From Thermus brockianus (lineage in GTDB: Bacteria > Deinococcota > Deinococci > Deinococcales > Thermaceae), in contig NZ_CP016312.1 of the NCBI RefSeq assembly GCF_001880325.1, positions 1,178,001-1,242,000 of the forward strand: a stretch of 64,000 nt of DNA, read 5' to 3'. Below the pieces are notes generated by a model. It searched no databases. It was not told the DNA's origin and was given only the letters and a program-made list of their open reading frames with translations. The stretch's first letter is position 1; the number at the start of each line of letters is the position of its first letter. Positions 34,820-42,885 of this stretch are shown here, in pieces. The translations under genes were made by a program, and so were the position numbers.

Positions 34820-35752
34820 CTAGGGAGAGAAGTCCCGGTTGCCCCCGGAAAGCACCAGGGCCAGGGTTTCGGGAAGGCTTGCCCCGTGTTCCAACACCGC
34901 CGCCAAGGGCAGGGCCCCCGTGGGCTCCACCACCTGCTTCGTGCGGGTGAAGAGGAGGCGTTCGGCCTCGAGGATCGCCTCCTCGCTCACGGCGAAAATG
35001 CCGTCCACCTTTTCCCGCAGGATGGGGAAGGTGAAGCGCCCCAGGCTTAGGGTGCGCACCCCGTCCGCCCGGGTCTTGGGAGGCTCGGCCAAACGCACGA
35101 TCTCCCCCTTGAGGAGGCTTTGCCGGGCGTCGTCCGCTCCCACGGGCTCCACCCCATAGACCCGGGTGGTGGGGGAGAGGGCCTTGATGGCGGTGGCGAT
35201 GCCGGCGAGGAGCCCACCCCCGCCCACGGGGGCCAGGACCGCCTCGGGGAAAACCCCCCTTTTCCCCGCTTGGGCCCAAAGCTCTAGGCCCACCGTGCCC
35301 TGCCCCGCCGCCACCAGGGGGTCGTCAAAGGGGTGGACGAGGGCGTAGCCCGTTTCCTGGAGGAGGGCTTGGGCCACCGCTTCCCGGTTCTCCACCGTGA
35401 CGCCTCGGTCCACCACCTCGGCCCCGTAGGCCCGGGCTGCCGCCTTCTTGAAGGGGCTTGCGTCCTCGGGCATGACGAGGAGGGCCTTGACCCCGAGGAC
35501 CCGGGCGGCGTAGGCCACCCCTTGGGCGTGGTTGCCGCTGGAAAGGGCCAGGAGGCCTTTGGGGTTTTCCAGGGTGAGGGCCTTGGAAAGGGCCCCCCGG
35601 GCCTTGAAGCTCCCCGTCTTTTGCAGGTGCTCGGCCTTGAGGAGGAGGCGCTTCCCCAGGAGGGCGTCCAGGAGCCTCGAGGTGAGAAGGGGGGTGCGGT
35701 GGGTGTAGGGGGCGATGCGGCGGAAGGCGGCGTGGATCGCTGCCAGGTCCAT
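34820..35752 (-). CDS. PLP-dependent threonine/serine dehydratase
   Basis: The 310-aa fold-II PLP enzyme deaminates threonine or serine to the 2-oxo acid. The PLP lysine is in KTGSFKARGA (about K49), followed by SSGNHAQGVAYAA, the phosphate-binding APVGGGGLLAGIA and the C-terminal VLSGGN. There is no C-terminal ACT regulatory domain, so it is the short catabolic or serine-racemase-like form rather than feedback-controlled IlvA. The gene ends 22 bases before the start of fhs on the same strand, so one-carbon metabolism is a plausible link. Confidence 0.88.
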   Translation of the reverse strand: MDLAAIHAAFRRIAPYTHRTPLLTSRLLDALLGKRLLLKAEHLQKTGSFKARGALSKALTLENPKGLLALSSGNHAQGVAYAARVLGVKALLVMPEDASPFKKAAARAYGAEVVDRGVTVENREAVAQALLQETGYALVHPFDDPLVAAGQGTVGLELWAQAGKRGVFPEAVLAPVGGGGLLAGIATAIKALSPTTRVYGVEPVGADDARQSLLKGEIVRLAEPPKTRADGVRTLSLGRFTFPILREKVDGIFAVSEEAILEAERLLFTRTKQVVEPTGALPLAAVLEHGASLPETLALVLSGGNRDFSP

Positions 35753-35793
35753 GCCCCCATCATGCCAGGGTGGACACCCCCGCCCAAGGGCGC

Positions 35794-35799
35794 TAAAGT
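35794..35799 (+). promoter_or_regulatory. -10 box of leaderless secG promoter
   Basis: TAAAGT is followed by nine bases and the ATG. The same hexamer serves as a proposed -10 at three other places in the window. Confidence 0.45.
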
Positions 35800-35808
35800 G
35801 GTAGGGGT

Positions 35809-36036
35809 ATGGACTTCCTCTACACCCTAGTCATCCTCCTTTACCTCGGCGTGGCCGGGCTTTTGGTCTACCTGGTCCTGGTGCAGGAGCCCAGGCAGGG
35901 GGCGGGGGACCTCATGGGCGCCTCCACCGACCTTTTCTCCGCCCGCGGCGTCACCGGGGGGCTTTACCGCCTCACCGTCGTCCTAGGGGTGGTCTTCGCC
36001 GCCTTGGCCCTTTTGATTGGCCTCTGGCCCCGTTGA
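35809..36036 (+). CDS. secG: Preprotein translocase subunit SecG
   Basis: The 75-aa protein has two membrane helices (about 4-25 and 51-72) joined by the loop QEPRQGAGDLMGASTDLFSARGV, matching SecG. It assists SecYE in protein export. Its TGA stop overlaps the -35 box of the following tRNA-Ala promoter. Confidence 0.92.
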   Translation: MDFLYTLVILLYLGVAGLLVYLVLVQEPRQGAGDLMGASTDLFSARGVTGGLYRLTVVLGVVFAALALLIGLWPR

Positions 36037-36061
36037 CAACTGGCCCTCCCCCCGGTACCAT
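36033..36061 (+). promoter_or_regulatory. tRNA-Ala promoter
   Basis: TTGACA (36033-36038) and TACCAT (36056-36061) are separated by 17 bases, and the tRNA begins 11 bases after the -10 box. The -35 overlaps the secG stop codon. Confidence 0.72.
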
Positions 36062-36072
36062 AGGCGTTGCCT

Positions 36073-36148
36073 GGGGCCGTGGCGCAGTTGGGAGCGCGCC
36101 TCAATGGCATTGAGGAGGTCAGGGGTTCGAATCCCCTCGGCTCCACCA
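36073..36148 (+). tRNA. tRNA-Ala (anticodon GGC)
   Basis: The 76-nt cloverleaf has acceptor arms GGGGCCG and CGGCTCC, D-stem GCGC/GCGC, anticodon stem CCTCA/TGAGG enclosing ATGGCAT with anticodon GGC, and T-arm AGGGGTTCGAATCCCCT. The discriminator A and CCA are encoded. Confidence 0.96.
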
Positions 36149-36150
36149 GA

Positions 36151-36172
36151 AAGCCCCCCGCAAGGGGGGCTT
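36151..36172 (+). terminator. Terminator after tRNA-Ala
   Basis: Perfect 9-bp arms AAGCCCCCC and GGGGGGCTT surround a GCAA tetraloop two bases after the tRNA. The tail is not T-rich, as often in Thermus. Confidence 0.75.
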
Positions 36173-36176
36173 CCGC

Positions 36177-36205
36177 TTGCGGGAAGCCTCCCGCTTGGGT
36201 ATAGT
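36177..36205 (+). promoter_or_regulatory. rplU-rpmA-obg promoter
   Basis: TTGCGG (36177-36182) and TATAGT (36200-36205) are spaced by 17 bases. The rplU start codon lies 43 bases downstream of the -10, leaving room for a leader with a ribosome binding site (ggggaagg). Confidence 0.6.
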
Positions 36206-36248
36206 GGAAGACCGGTAGGCCCTCTGGGGCTTCGGGAAGGGGAAGGCT

Positions 36249-36554
36249 ATGTTTGCCATCGTCAAGACGGGTGGAAAGCAGTACCGGGTGGAGCCCGGGC
36301 TTAAGCTCAGGGTGGAGAAGCTGGCCGCCGAGCCCGGCAGCCAGGTGGAGCTCCCCGTCCTGCTCTTGGGGGGCGAGGGCACGCGGGTAGGGACCCCCTT
36401 CGTGGAAGGGGCCAAGGTGGTGGCCGAGGTGCTGGCCCACGGCCGGGGCAAGAAGATCACCATCTCCAAGTTCAAGGCCAAGGTCCAGTACCGGCGCAAG
36501 AAGGGGCACCGCCAGCCCTACACCGAGATCCTCATCAAGGAAATCCAGGGGTGA
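36249..36554 (+). CDS. rplU: 50S ribosomal protein L21
   Basis: The 101-aa protein starts [20 protein letters not shown] and ends in a basic [14 protein letters not shown] segment, the standard L21 pattern. It binds 23S rRNA. It is followed by rpmA after three bases and obg, the conserved bacterial order. Confidence 0.98.
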   Translation: MFAIVKTGGKQYRVEPGLKLRVEKLAAEPGSQVELPVLLLGGEGTRVGTPFVEGAKVVAEVLAHGRGKKITISKFKAKVQYRRKKGHRQPYTEILIKEIQG

Positions 36555-36557
36555 GCC

Positions 36558-36815
36558 ATGGCGCATAAAAAGGGTCTAGGTTCTACCAAAAACGGCCGCG
36601 ACTCCCAGGCCAAGCGCCTGGGCGTGAAGCGCTACGGCGGCCAGGTGGTGCGGGCGGGCCACATCCTGGTCCGCCAGCGGGGCACCAAGTTCAAGCCCGG
36701 AAAGAACGTGGGCATGGGCCGGGACTTCACCCTCTTCGCCCTGGTGGACGGGGTGGTGGAGTTCCAGGACAAGGGGCGTCTAGGCCGGTACGTGCACGTG
36801 CGCCCCTTGGCGTAA
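36558..36815 (+). CDS. rpmA: 50S ribosomal protein L27
   Basis: The 85-aa protein starts [20 protein letters not shown], the N-terminal arm that reaches the peptidyl transferase centre, and continues with [19 protein letters not shown]. No N-terminal cleavage extension of the Firmicute type is present. Confidence 0.98.
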   Translation: MAHKKGLGSTKNGRDSQAKRLGVKRYGGQVVRAGHILVRQRGTKFKPGKNVGMGRDFTLFALVDGVVEFQDKGRLGRYVHVRPLA

Positions 36816-36816
36816 G

Positions 36817-38067
36817 GTGTTCCAAGACGTTCTCCTCATCACCGTCGCCGCCGGCAGGGGCGGCGACGGCGCCGTTTCCTTCCGCCGGGAAAAGTTCGTG
36901 CCCAAGGGGGGGCCGGACGGCGGGGACGGGGGGCGGGGGGGGAGCGTGTACCTGCGGGCCCGGGGGAGCGTGGACTCCCTTTCCGAGCTCCCCAAGCGCA
37001 CCTACAAGGCCGAAGACGGGGAGCACGGCAAGGGAAGCGGCCAGCACGGCCGCTCCGGCAGGGACCTTTACATTGAGGTGCCCCGGGGGACCCGGGTCTA
37101 CGACGCCGACACCGGGGAGCTTCTGGGCGACCTAACCCAGGAAGGGGAGGTCCTCCTGGTGGCCCGGGGCGGGGAAGGGGGGCGGGGGAACGTCCACTTC
37201 GTCACCCCCACCCGCCAGGCCCCCCGCTTCGCCGAGGCGGGGGAGGAGGGGGAAAAGCGCCGGCTCCGGCTTGAGCTCATGCTCATCGCCGACGTGGGCC
37301 TTGTGGGCTACCCCAACGCCGGCAAGTCCAGCCTCCTTGCGGCCACCACCCGCGCCCACCCCAAGATCGCCCCTTACCCCTTCACCACCCTAAGCCCCAA
37401 CCTGGGGGTGGTGGAGCTTTCCGAGGAGGCCCGCTTCACCCTGGCGGACATCCCCGGGATCATTGAGGGGGCGAGCCAAGGCCGGGGCTTGGGCCTGGAG
37501 TTCCTGCGCCACATCGGCCGCACCCGGGTCCTCCTTTACGTTTTGGACGCCACGGAGGAACCCAGGCGGACCCTCGCCACCTTGCGCCAGGAGGTCGGCG
37601 CCTACGACCCCGCCCTCCTCCTCCGCCCGGCCCTCATCGCCTTGAACAAGGTGGACCTCCTTACCCCCAAGGAGGTGGAGGCCAAGGTGGCGGAGCTCCT
37701 TCCCGAGGGCCTTCCCGTCCTGCCGGTGAGCGCCCTAACCGGGGAGGGGTTGGACGCCCTAAAGGAAGCCCTTTGGGGCCTGGTTCAGGCCACCCCGGCC
37801 CCCGAGCTTCCCAAGCCCGCCTTCCGCCAGGAGGTGCGGGCGGGGGTGGAGGTGGTGCCCGTGGCCGAGGGGGTCTACGAGGTGCGGGCCCCCGAGGTGG
37901 AGCGCTACCTGAAGCGGATTAAAGGCGATCTGGCCGAGGCGGCGGGGTATCTGCAGGAAGTCTTCAAGCGCCACGGGGTGGAGGCGGCCCTCCGGGCCAA
38001 GGGGGTGCGGGCGGGGGACGTGGTCCGCCTTGGGGGAATGGAGTTTGAGTACATCCCGGAGGGCTAG
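36817..38067 (+). CDS. obg: GTPase Obg (ribosome assembly)
   Basis: The 416-aa GTPase has a Gly-rich Obg fold ([20 protein letters not shown]), then the G domain with G1 [10 protein letters not shown]2 PFTTL, G3 DIPGIIEGA and G4 NKVD, and a C-terminal OCT domain (about 335-410). It acts in large-subunit maturation and stress response. A GTG start follows rpmA directly, and nadD starts just after its stop. Confidence 0.97.
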   Translation: MFQDVLLITVAAGRGGDGAVSFRREKFVPKGGPDGGDGGRGGSVYLRARGSVDSLSELPKRTYKAEDGEHGKGSGQHGRSGRDLYIEVPRGTRVYDADTGELLGDLTQEGEVLLVARGGEGGRGNVHFVTPTRQAPRFAEAGEEGEKRRLRLELMLIADVGLVGYPNAGKSSLLAATTRAHPKIAPYPFTTLSPNLGVVELSEEARFTLADIPGIIEGASQGRGLGLEFLRHIGRTRVLLYVLDATEEPRRTLATLRQEVGAYDPALLLRPALIALNKVDLLTPKEVEAKVAELLPEGLPVLPVSALTGEGLDALKEALWGLVQATPAPELPKPAFRQEVRAGVEVVPVAEGVYEVRAPEVERYLKRIKGDLAEAAGYLQEVFKRHGVEAALRAKGVRAGDVVRLGGMEFEYIPEG

Positions 38068-38068
38068 G

Positions 38069-38629
38069 GTGCGGATCGGCCTGTTCGGCGGCTCCTTTGA
38101 CCCCATCCACCTGGGGCACCTCCTCGCCGCCAGCGAGGCGGCGAGCGCCCTGGGCCTGGACCAGGTCCTCTTCGTGGTGGCCGCCCGCCCGCCCCACAAG
38201 ACCCCCGTGGCCCCTCCCGAGGCCCGGTACGAGATGGTCCTCTTGGCCACGGCGGAGGACCGGAGGTTTGGGGCCTCGAGGCTGGAGCTGGACCGCCCTG
38301 GGCCCAGCTACACCGTGGATACCCTGGAGGAAGCCCGGAGGCTTTTCCCCGAGGACGAGCTCTTCTTCATCACCGGGGCTGACGCTTACCGGGACGTCCT
38401 CACCTGGAAGGAAGGGCACCGGCTCCACGAGCTCGCCACCCTGGTGGCCGTGGCCCGCCCGGGGTATCCTTTGGAGGCCATGCCCGTGCCCGTGGTGCCC
38501 CTTTGGGTGCCGGAGGTGGGCATCTCCAGCACCGAGATCCGGCGGCGCATCCGCCAGGGGCTTTCCGTGCGCTACTGGGTGCCCCGGGCCGTGGAGGTGT
38601 ACCTTGAAAAGCACGCCCTTTACCGCTGA
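38069..38629 (+). CDS. nadD: Nicotinate-nucleotide adenylyltransferase
   Basis: The 186-aa enzyme adenylylates nicotinate mononucleotide for NAD synthesis. It shows GLFGGSFDPIHLGHL with the GxFxPxHxGH nucleotidyltransferase motif and the C-terminal GISSTEIRRRIRQG. The GTG at 38069 follows a GGAGG by six bases. The last codons overlap the yqeK-like gene. Confidence 0.96.
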   Translation: MRIGLFGGSFDPIHLGHLLAASEAASALGLDQVLFVVAARPPHKTPVAPPEARYEMVLLATAEDRRFGASRLELDRPGPSYTVDTLEEARRLFPEDELFFITGADAYRDVLTWKEGHRLHELATLVAVARPGYPLEAMPVPVVPLWVPEVGISSTEIRRRIRQGLSVRYWVPRAVEVYLEKHALYR

Positions 38630-39161
38630 GCTGGTGGAGAAGGTAAAGCCCTTGGTGCGTCCCGAGCGGTGGGCGCACATCCTGCGGGTGGCGGAGCTCG
38701 CCCGGGCCATCGCCGAGCGAAACGGCTTAGACCCCGAGCGGGCCTACCTGGCGGGGCTTCTCCACGACGCCGCCCGGGACCTTCCCTTGGAGGAGCTTGT
38801 GCGCCTGGCCCCCCCGGAGAACGAGGTGGAAAAGGCCCACCCCTTGGCCCTCCACGGCCGGGCGGCACGGAGGCTCGCGGAGGCGTGGGGGGTGGAGGAC
38901 CTCGAGGTCCTGGAGGCCATAGAAGGGCACGTGTACGGGGTACCTCCCGAAAACGCCCTGGGCATGGCCCTCTACGTGGCCGACGTTTCCGAGCCGGGGA
39001 GGGGGGTGAACGGGGAGATCCGGGAGCTCGCCCTTTCGGGGAGGCTTTGGGAGGCCTACCGGAAGGCGGTGGTCAACAAGGTGGACTACCTCCAGGGCAA
39101 GGGCGTTCCTGTCCATCCCAGGACCCTGGAGGTGTACGAGAGCCTCCGGCATGCGCCCTAG
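38604..39161 (+). CDS. yqeK: HD-domain hydrolase, YqeK family (probable Ap4A hydrolase)
   Basis: The 185-aa HD-domain protein has the metal ligands in RWAHILRVAELA, LLHDAARDLPLEEL and HPLALHGRAARRLAE, the YqeK pattern. YqeK proteins cleave diadenosine tetraphosphate symmetrically. A TTG start at 38604 inside nadD is favoured by the GGAGGT five bases upstream; a GTG at 38634 is the alternative. It lies in the conserved nadD-yqeK-rsfS neighbourhood. Confidence 0.9.
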   Translation: MKSTPFTAELVEKVKPLVRPERWAHILRVAELARAIAERNGLDPERAYLAGLLHDAARDLPLEELVRLAPPENEVEKAHPLALHGRAARRLAEAWGVEDLEVLEAIEGHVYGVPPENALGMALYVADVSEPGRGVNGEIRELALSGRLWEAYRKAVVNKVDYLQGKGVPVHPRTLEVYESLRHAP

Positions 39162-40248
39162 GGTTTCCTTCCTCCTCTTGGCCTTGGCGCTTTTCGCCCT
39201 TGGGGGGGTACTCTCCCTGCCCCGCCCCAAGGAGGAAGCGGCGGTGCGCCCCACAAGGGTGGGGGCGTTGCCGGAGATGGGGGTGGTGGTGGCGGCCCGG
39301 GACATAGAGTACTGCGGCTACCACACCCCTTGCGGCCCCGGCTCCCGCACGGACACCCTCTTCTACGTTCGCGTAAGGGGCCAGGAGGCCAAGGGGGTGG
39401 CCATCCCCCGGGACCTCTATAGCCCCCTGGTGGGGGGCAAGGTGAACGCCGCCTACGGCCGGGGCGGGGCGGAGCTCTTGAAGCGGGCGGTGGCCGAGGC
39501 CACGGGGATGGTGGTGGAAAGGCACCTCATCCTCACCCTGGAGAGCGTGGCCCGGGTGGTGGACGCCGTGGGTGGGGTGGAGGTTTATTTGGAAAGGCCC
39601 ATGCGCTACACCGACCGGGCGGCCAAGCTCTTCATCGACTTCCCCGCGGGCCGCCTCCACCTAAACGGGGAGGAGGCGGTGAAGTACATGCGCTTCCGCC
39701 ACGATGCCCTGGGGGACTACGCCCGGCTGGACCGCATCAAGGAGGTGTTGGTCCAGGTCTTGCGGAAAGCCCAAGACCCCCGCACCTGGCCCGCCTTAGC
39801 CTTGGCCCTGCGGGAGGCCTGGGCCCAGCTGGACACCGACCTTACCCTGGAGGAGGTCCTAGGCCACCTGCCCGCCGTCCAGGGGCTTAAGGTTTCCCTG
39901 GCCACCCTGCCCACCCGGGAGGGCCCCGGCACCTTCCTCTACGTGGACGAGGGGGCCCGGGCCCGTTTCCTCGCCGCTTTCTTTGGGGAAACCCCTCCCT
40001 TGGCCCCCCCGGACGTGCCGGTGGTGTTGCGGGGAGAGGAGGCGCTTTTGCGCTGGGGGCAGGCCCTTTTGCAAAGGGAAGGGGTGGTGCCAGGCCTAGA
40101 GGAGGCGGAGGTGGAGAGGAGCGCCGTCTACACCCGAGACCCCGTGGCTGGGGCTTACTACGCCGAGCTTTTCCACCTCCCCCTCCTCGCTCCCCATAGG
40201 CCCCTTTCGGGCGTGGTGGTGGAGTTGGGGAAGGACTTGCTACAATGA
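39151..40248 (+). CDS. LytR-CpsA-Psr (LCP) family cell-wall ligase
   Basis: The 365-aa protein has an N-terminal membrane anchor (VSFLLLALALFALGGVLSL) and an extracytoplasmic LCP domain: DTLFYVRV, VAIPRDLYSP with the conserved Arg-Asp, KVNAAYGRGGAELLKRAV, VDAVGGVEVYLERPM and MRFRHDALGDYARLDR. LCP enzymes transfer undecaprenyl-linked glycopolymers to peptidoglycan. A C-terminal region of about 110 residues is less typical and may be a LytR_C-like domain. It lies between yqeK and rsfS with an 11-base overlap at the front. Confidence 0.93.
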   Translation: MRPRVSFLLLALALFALGGVLSLPRPKEEAAVRPTRVGALPEMGVVVAARDIEYCGYHTPCGPGSRTDTLFYVRVRGQEAKGVAIPRDLYSPLVGGKVNAAYGRGGAELLKRAVAEATGMVVERHLILTLESVARVVDAVGGVEVYLERPMRYTDRAAKLFIDFPAGRLHLNGEEAVKYMRFRHDALGDYARLDRIKEVLVQVLRKAQDPRTWPALALALREAWAQLDTDLTLEEVLGHLPAVQGLKVSLATLPTREGPGTFLYVDEGARARFLAAFFGETPPLAPPDVPVVLRGEEALLRWGQALLQREGVVPGLEEAEVERSAVYTRDPVAGAYYAELFHLPLLAPHRPLSGVVVELGKDLLQ

Positions 40249-40254
40249 GGTTAG

Positions 40255-40596
40255 ATGGTGAAGACCAAGGAGGCGGTAGAGCTGGTCGGACGCATTAAGG
40301 ACCTTCTTTGGGAAAAAAAGGCGGAGAACGTGGTGGCCCTGGACCTCAGGGCTATTTCCGAGAGCTTGGACTACTTCGTGGTGGCGAGCGCCACCAGCAC
40401 CCCGCACCTCCAGGCCCTGGAGCGGCACGTTCAGGAGAGGCTGGAGGAGGAGGGTCTACGCCCTAGGCCCACGGAGGGGCAAAGCCCCCGCTGGGTGGTC
40501 CTGGACTACGGGGAGGTGGTGGTCCACCTCATGACCCCCGAGGCCCGGGAGTACTACGACCTCGAGGGCTTCTGGGCCGACGCCGAAAGGCTTTAA
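40255..40596 (+). CDS. rsfS: Ribosomal silencing factor RsfS
   Basis: The 113-aa protein matches the RsfS/Iojap family: KKAENVVALDLRAISESLDYFVVASA, HVQERLEEEG and VVLDYGEVVVHLMTPEAREYYDLEGFW. It binds L14 and blocks joining of ribosomal subunits in stationary phase. Confidence 0.96.
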   Translation: MVKTKEAVELVGRIKDLLWEKKAENVVALDLRAISESLDYFVVASATSTPHLQALERHVQERLEEEGLRPRPTEGQSPRWVVLDYGEVVVHLMTPEAREYYDLEGFWADAERL

Positions 40597-40878
40597 CTAC
40601 TTGATGCGGGGCGGGGCCAAGGGCCCCATGATGAAGCGCTGGAAGGCCAGGTAAAAGCCCAGGTAGACGAGAAGCTGGAACCAGAAGCTTTCCGCCACCT
40701 TAAGCCCCAAGGCCGCCGCCAACAGGATGAGGCTCACCGCCCCCGCCATGACCAAGGTGGTGCGCAGGAACACCCCGGGGAAATACCTTAGGGCCTCGCG
40801 GAAGGTCTTGGGCCGGCGTGCCTCCCACTCCTTTAGGGCCTTTTTCTTCAGCTTCTCCTCCCGTTTCCTCTTCCCCAC
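40597..40878 (-). CDS. Small two-helix membrane protein of unknown function
   Basis: The 93-aa product has a very basic N-terminus (MGKRKREEKLKKKALKEWEA) predicted as a cytoplasmic helix, then two hydrophobic segments (about 36-58 and 65-83). I do not recognise the family. It is convergent with rsfS, ending on the next base, and its 5' end faces the panC promoter 22 bases away. Codon use is like the neighbours. Confidence 0.62.
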   Translation of the reverse strand: MGKRKREEKLKKKALKEWEARRPKTFREALRYFPGVFLRTTLVMAGAVSLILLAAALGLKVAESFWFQLLVYLGFYLAFQRFIMGPLAPPRIK

Positions 40879-40886
40879 GGGGCAAG

Positions 40887-40892
40887 TATACT
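40887..40892 (+). promoter_or_regulatory. -10 box of leaderless panC promoter
   Basis: TATACT ends seven bases before the GTG start; TTTCCT at 40864-40869 is a possible -35 at 17-base spacing. Confidence 0.5.
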
Positions 40893-40899
40893 AGCCCCC

Positions 40900-41730
40900 G
40901 TGAACGTGGTCCGCACCGTGGCGGAACTCCGGACGGCCTTGCCCCGGGAAGGGGTGGGCTTCGTGCCCACCATGGGCTACCTTCACGCCGGCCACCTGGC
41001 CTTGGTGGAAAGGGCCCGGGCGGAAAACCCCTTCGTGGCGGTCTCCATCTTTGTGAACCCCTTGCAGTTTGGACCCGGGGAGGACTACCACCGCTACCCC
41101 CGGGACCTGGAGCGGGACCAGGCCCTTTTGCGGGAAGCGGGGGTCGACCTCCTCTTCGCCCCCAGCGTGGAGGAGATGTACCCTAAGGGCTTTTCCACCC
41201 GGCTCCAGGTGGAAGGTCCCCTCACCGCCCTTTGGGAGGGGGAGGTGCGCCCCGGCCACTTCCAAGGGGTGGCCACGGTGGTGGCCCGGCTCTTCCTCCT
41301 GGTGGGACCTGGGCGGGCTTATTTTGGCGAGAAGGACTACCAGCAACTCCTCGTGATCCGCAAGATGGTGCGGGATTTGGGCTTTCCCATAGAGGTGGTG
41401 GGGGTGCCCACGGTGCGGGAGGAGGACGGTTTGGCCCTCTCCAGCCGCAACGTGTACCTTTCCCCCGAGACCCGCAAGAAGGCCACCGTGCTCTATAGGG
41501 CCCTTTCCGCCATGCGGGAGGTGGCCCAGGGGGGTGGAAGCGTGGCCGAGGCCCTGAGGGCGGGAGAGGCGGTTTTGGCGGAGGTGCCCGAGTTTAAGAA
41601 GGACTACCTGGCCCTGGTGCACCCCGAAACCCTTCTTCCCCTTTCCGACTGGGTGAAGGGGGCTAGAGGCATCGTGGCCGGGCGTTTTCCCGAGGTGCGG
41701 CTTATTGATAACCTGGAGGTCCACCCATGA
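40900..41730 (+). CDS. panC: Pantothenate synthetase
   Basis: The 276-aa ligase condenses pantoate and beta-alanine with ATP. It has FVPTMGYLHAGHLALVERA with the HxGH motif, SIFVNPLQFGPGEDYHRYPR, YFGEKDYQQL and the R-E-x-D-G-L-A-x-S-S-R-N loop. The GTG start sits seven bases after a -10 box. It overlaps pilT by four bases, an unusual partner. Confidence 0.96.
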   Translation: MNVVRTVAELRTALPREGVGFVPTMGYLHAGHLALVERARAENPFVAVSIFVNPLQFGPGEDYHRYPRDLERDQALLREAGVDLLFAPSVEEMYPKGFSTRLQVEGPLTALWEGEVRPGHFQGVATVVARLFLLVGPGRAYFGEKDYQQLLVIRKMVRDLGFPIEVVGVPTVREEDGLALSSRNVYLSPETRKKATVLYRALSAMREVAQGGGSVAEALRAGEAVLAEVPEFKKDYLALVHPETLLPLSDWVKGARGIVAGRFPEVRLIDNLEVHP

Positions 41731-42833
41731 GCGAGGCCCTTTCCGAGGGGAAGCAAAGCCTCTTGGAGATGCTTAAGGCCATGGTCCAGGCCCGGGCCTC
41801 GGACATCCACCTGCAGGCGGGGGCCCCTCCGGTGGTCCGGGTGGACGGGAAGCTTAGGCCCTTTGGCAACCGGCCCCTTACCCCTAAGGACACCGAGGCC
41901 ATCGTCCGGGCCCTCTTAACCCCTGAGCAGCAGGAGGAGCTGGAGTACCGCAAGGAGATGGACTTCGCCTACACCATCCCCGGGGTGGCCCGCTTCCGCT
42001 GTAACCTCCTCAGGCAGCGGGGCAGTTTTGGCCTGGTGATGCGGGTGGTGGCGGAGGTCATCCCCAGCTTTGAGGCCTTGGGCCTGCCCCGGGAGGTTCT
42101 GGAAAACCTGGCGGCCAAGGAGCGGGGCCTTATCCTGGTTACCGGGCCCACGGGAAGCGGCAAGAGCACCACCTTAGCGGCCCTCATTGACCACATCAAC
42201 CTGCACTACGCCAAGAACATCATCACCATTGAGGACCCCATAGAGTTTTTGCACAAGCACAAGAAGAGCCTGGTGGTGCAGCGGGAGGTGGGGCTGGACA
42301 CGGATAGCTTCTACTCCGGGGTCAAGTATGCCATGCGCCAGGACCCCGACGTGATCCTCATCGGGGAGATGCGGGACAAGGAGACGGTGGAGGCCGCCCT
42401 GATGGCCGCCCAGACCGGGCACCTGGTCCTTTCCACCCTCCACACCCTGGACGCCTGGCGCACCATCAACCGCATCATTGAGTTCTTTCCCTTGCACGAG
42501 CACCAGCAGGTGCGCATCCTCCTGGCGGAGTCCCTCCTGGGCATCCTCTCCCAGCGCCTCCTGCCCCGGGCGGACGGGCAGGGGCGGGTGCTGGCCCTCG
42601 AGATCCTCATCGCCACCCCTTACGTGCGGGAGCTCATCAAGGACGAGGACAAGACGCCCCAGATCAAGGAGGCCATGATGGAAGGGGGCATCCACGGCAT
42701 GCGTACCTTTGACCAGCACCTGGTGGAGCTCTACACCCAGGGGCTCATCTCCCTGGAGGACGCCCTCTCCGCCGCCACCAGCCCCCACGAGTTCCGCCTC
42801 CTCCTCACCAAGGCCACGGGACAGGCCTACTAG
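41727..42833 (+). CDS. pilT: Type IV pilus retraction ATPase PilT
   Basis: The 368-aa hexameric ATPase depolymerises pilin for twitching and DNA uptake. It has the N-terminal MVQARASDIHLQAGAPPVVRVDG domain, Walker A GPTGSGKST, the Asp box ITIEDPIEFLH, Walker B VILIGEMRDKETVEAAL and the His box TGHLVLSTLHTLDA. AIREG-like ATPY/LIKD segments near the end support PilT over PilB. Confidence 0.95.
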   Translation: MSEALSEGKQSLLEMLKAMVQARASDIHLQAGAPPVVRVDGKLRPFGNRPLTPKDTEAIVRALLTPEQQEELEYRKEMDFAYTIPGVARFRCNLLRQRGSFGLVMRVVAEVIPSFEALGLPREVLENLAAKERGLILVTGPTGSGKSTTLAALIDHINLHYAKNIITIEDPIEFLHKHKKSLVVQREVGLDTDSFYSGVKYAMRQDPDVILIGEMRDKETVEAALMAAQTGHLVLSTLHTLDAWRTINRIIEFFPLHEHQQVRILLAESLLGILSQRLLPRADGQGRVLALEILIATPYVRELIKDEDKTPQIKEAMMEGGIHGMRTFDQHLVELYTQGLISLEDALSAATSPHEFRLLLTKATGQAY

Positions 42834-42839
42834 GGCTGG

Positions 42840-42875
42840 TTTCCACGCTTCCACGCCCGGGGTATAATCCCGGGC
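42840..42875 (+). promoter_or_regulatory. fba promoter embedded in an inverted repeat
   Basis: A consensus TATAAT (42863-42868) lies in the loop of perfect 7-bp arms GCCCGGG (42855-42861) and CCCGGGC (42869-42875). TTTCCA (42840-42845) is a -35 candidate with 17-base spacing. A tandem TTCCACGC repeat spans 42841-42856. Confidence 0.6.
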
Positions 42876-42885
42876 GGAGGCGTTT

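Noticed and set aside
3887-42854. Identical 14-mer TTCCACGCTTCCAC at the aceA start (3887-3900) and the fba promoter (42841-42854)
   Set aside because: In a 64-kb GC-biased window several chance 14-mer matches are expected, and the positions and strands relative to the two genes differ.
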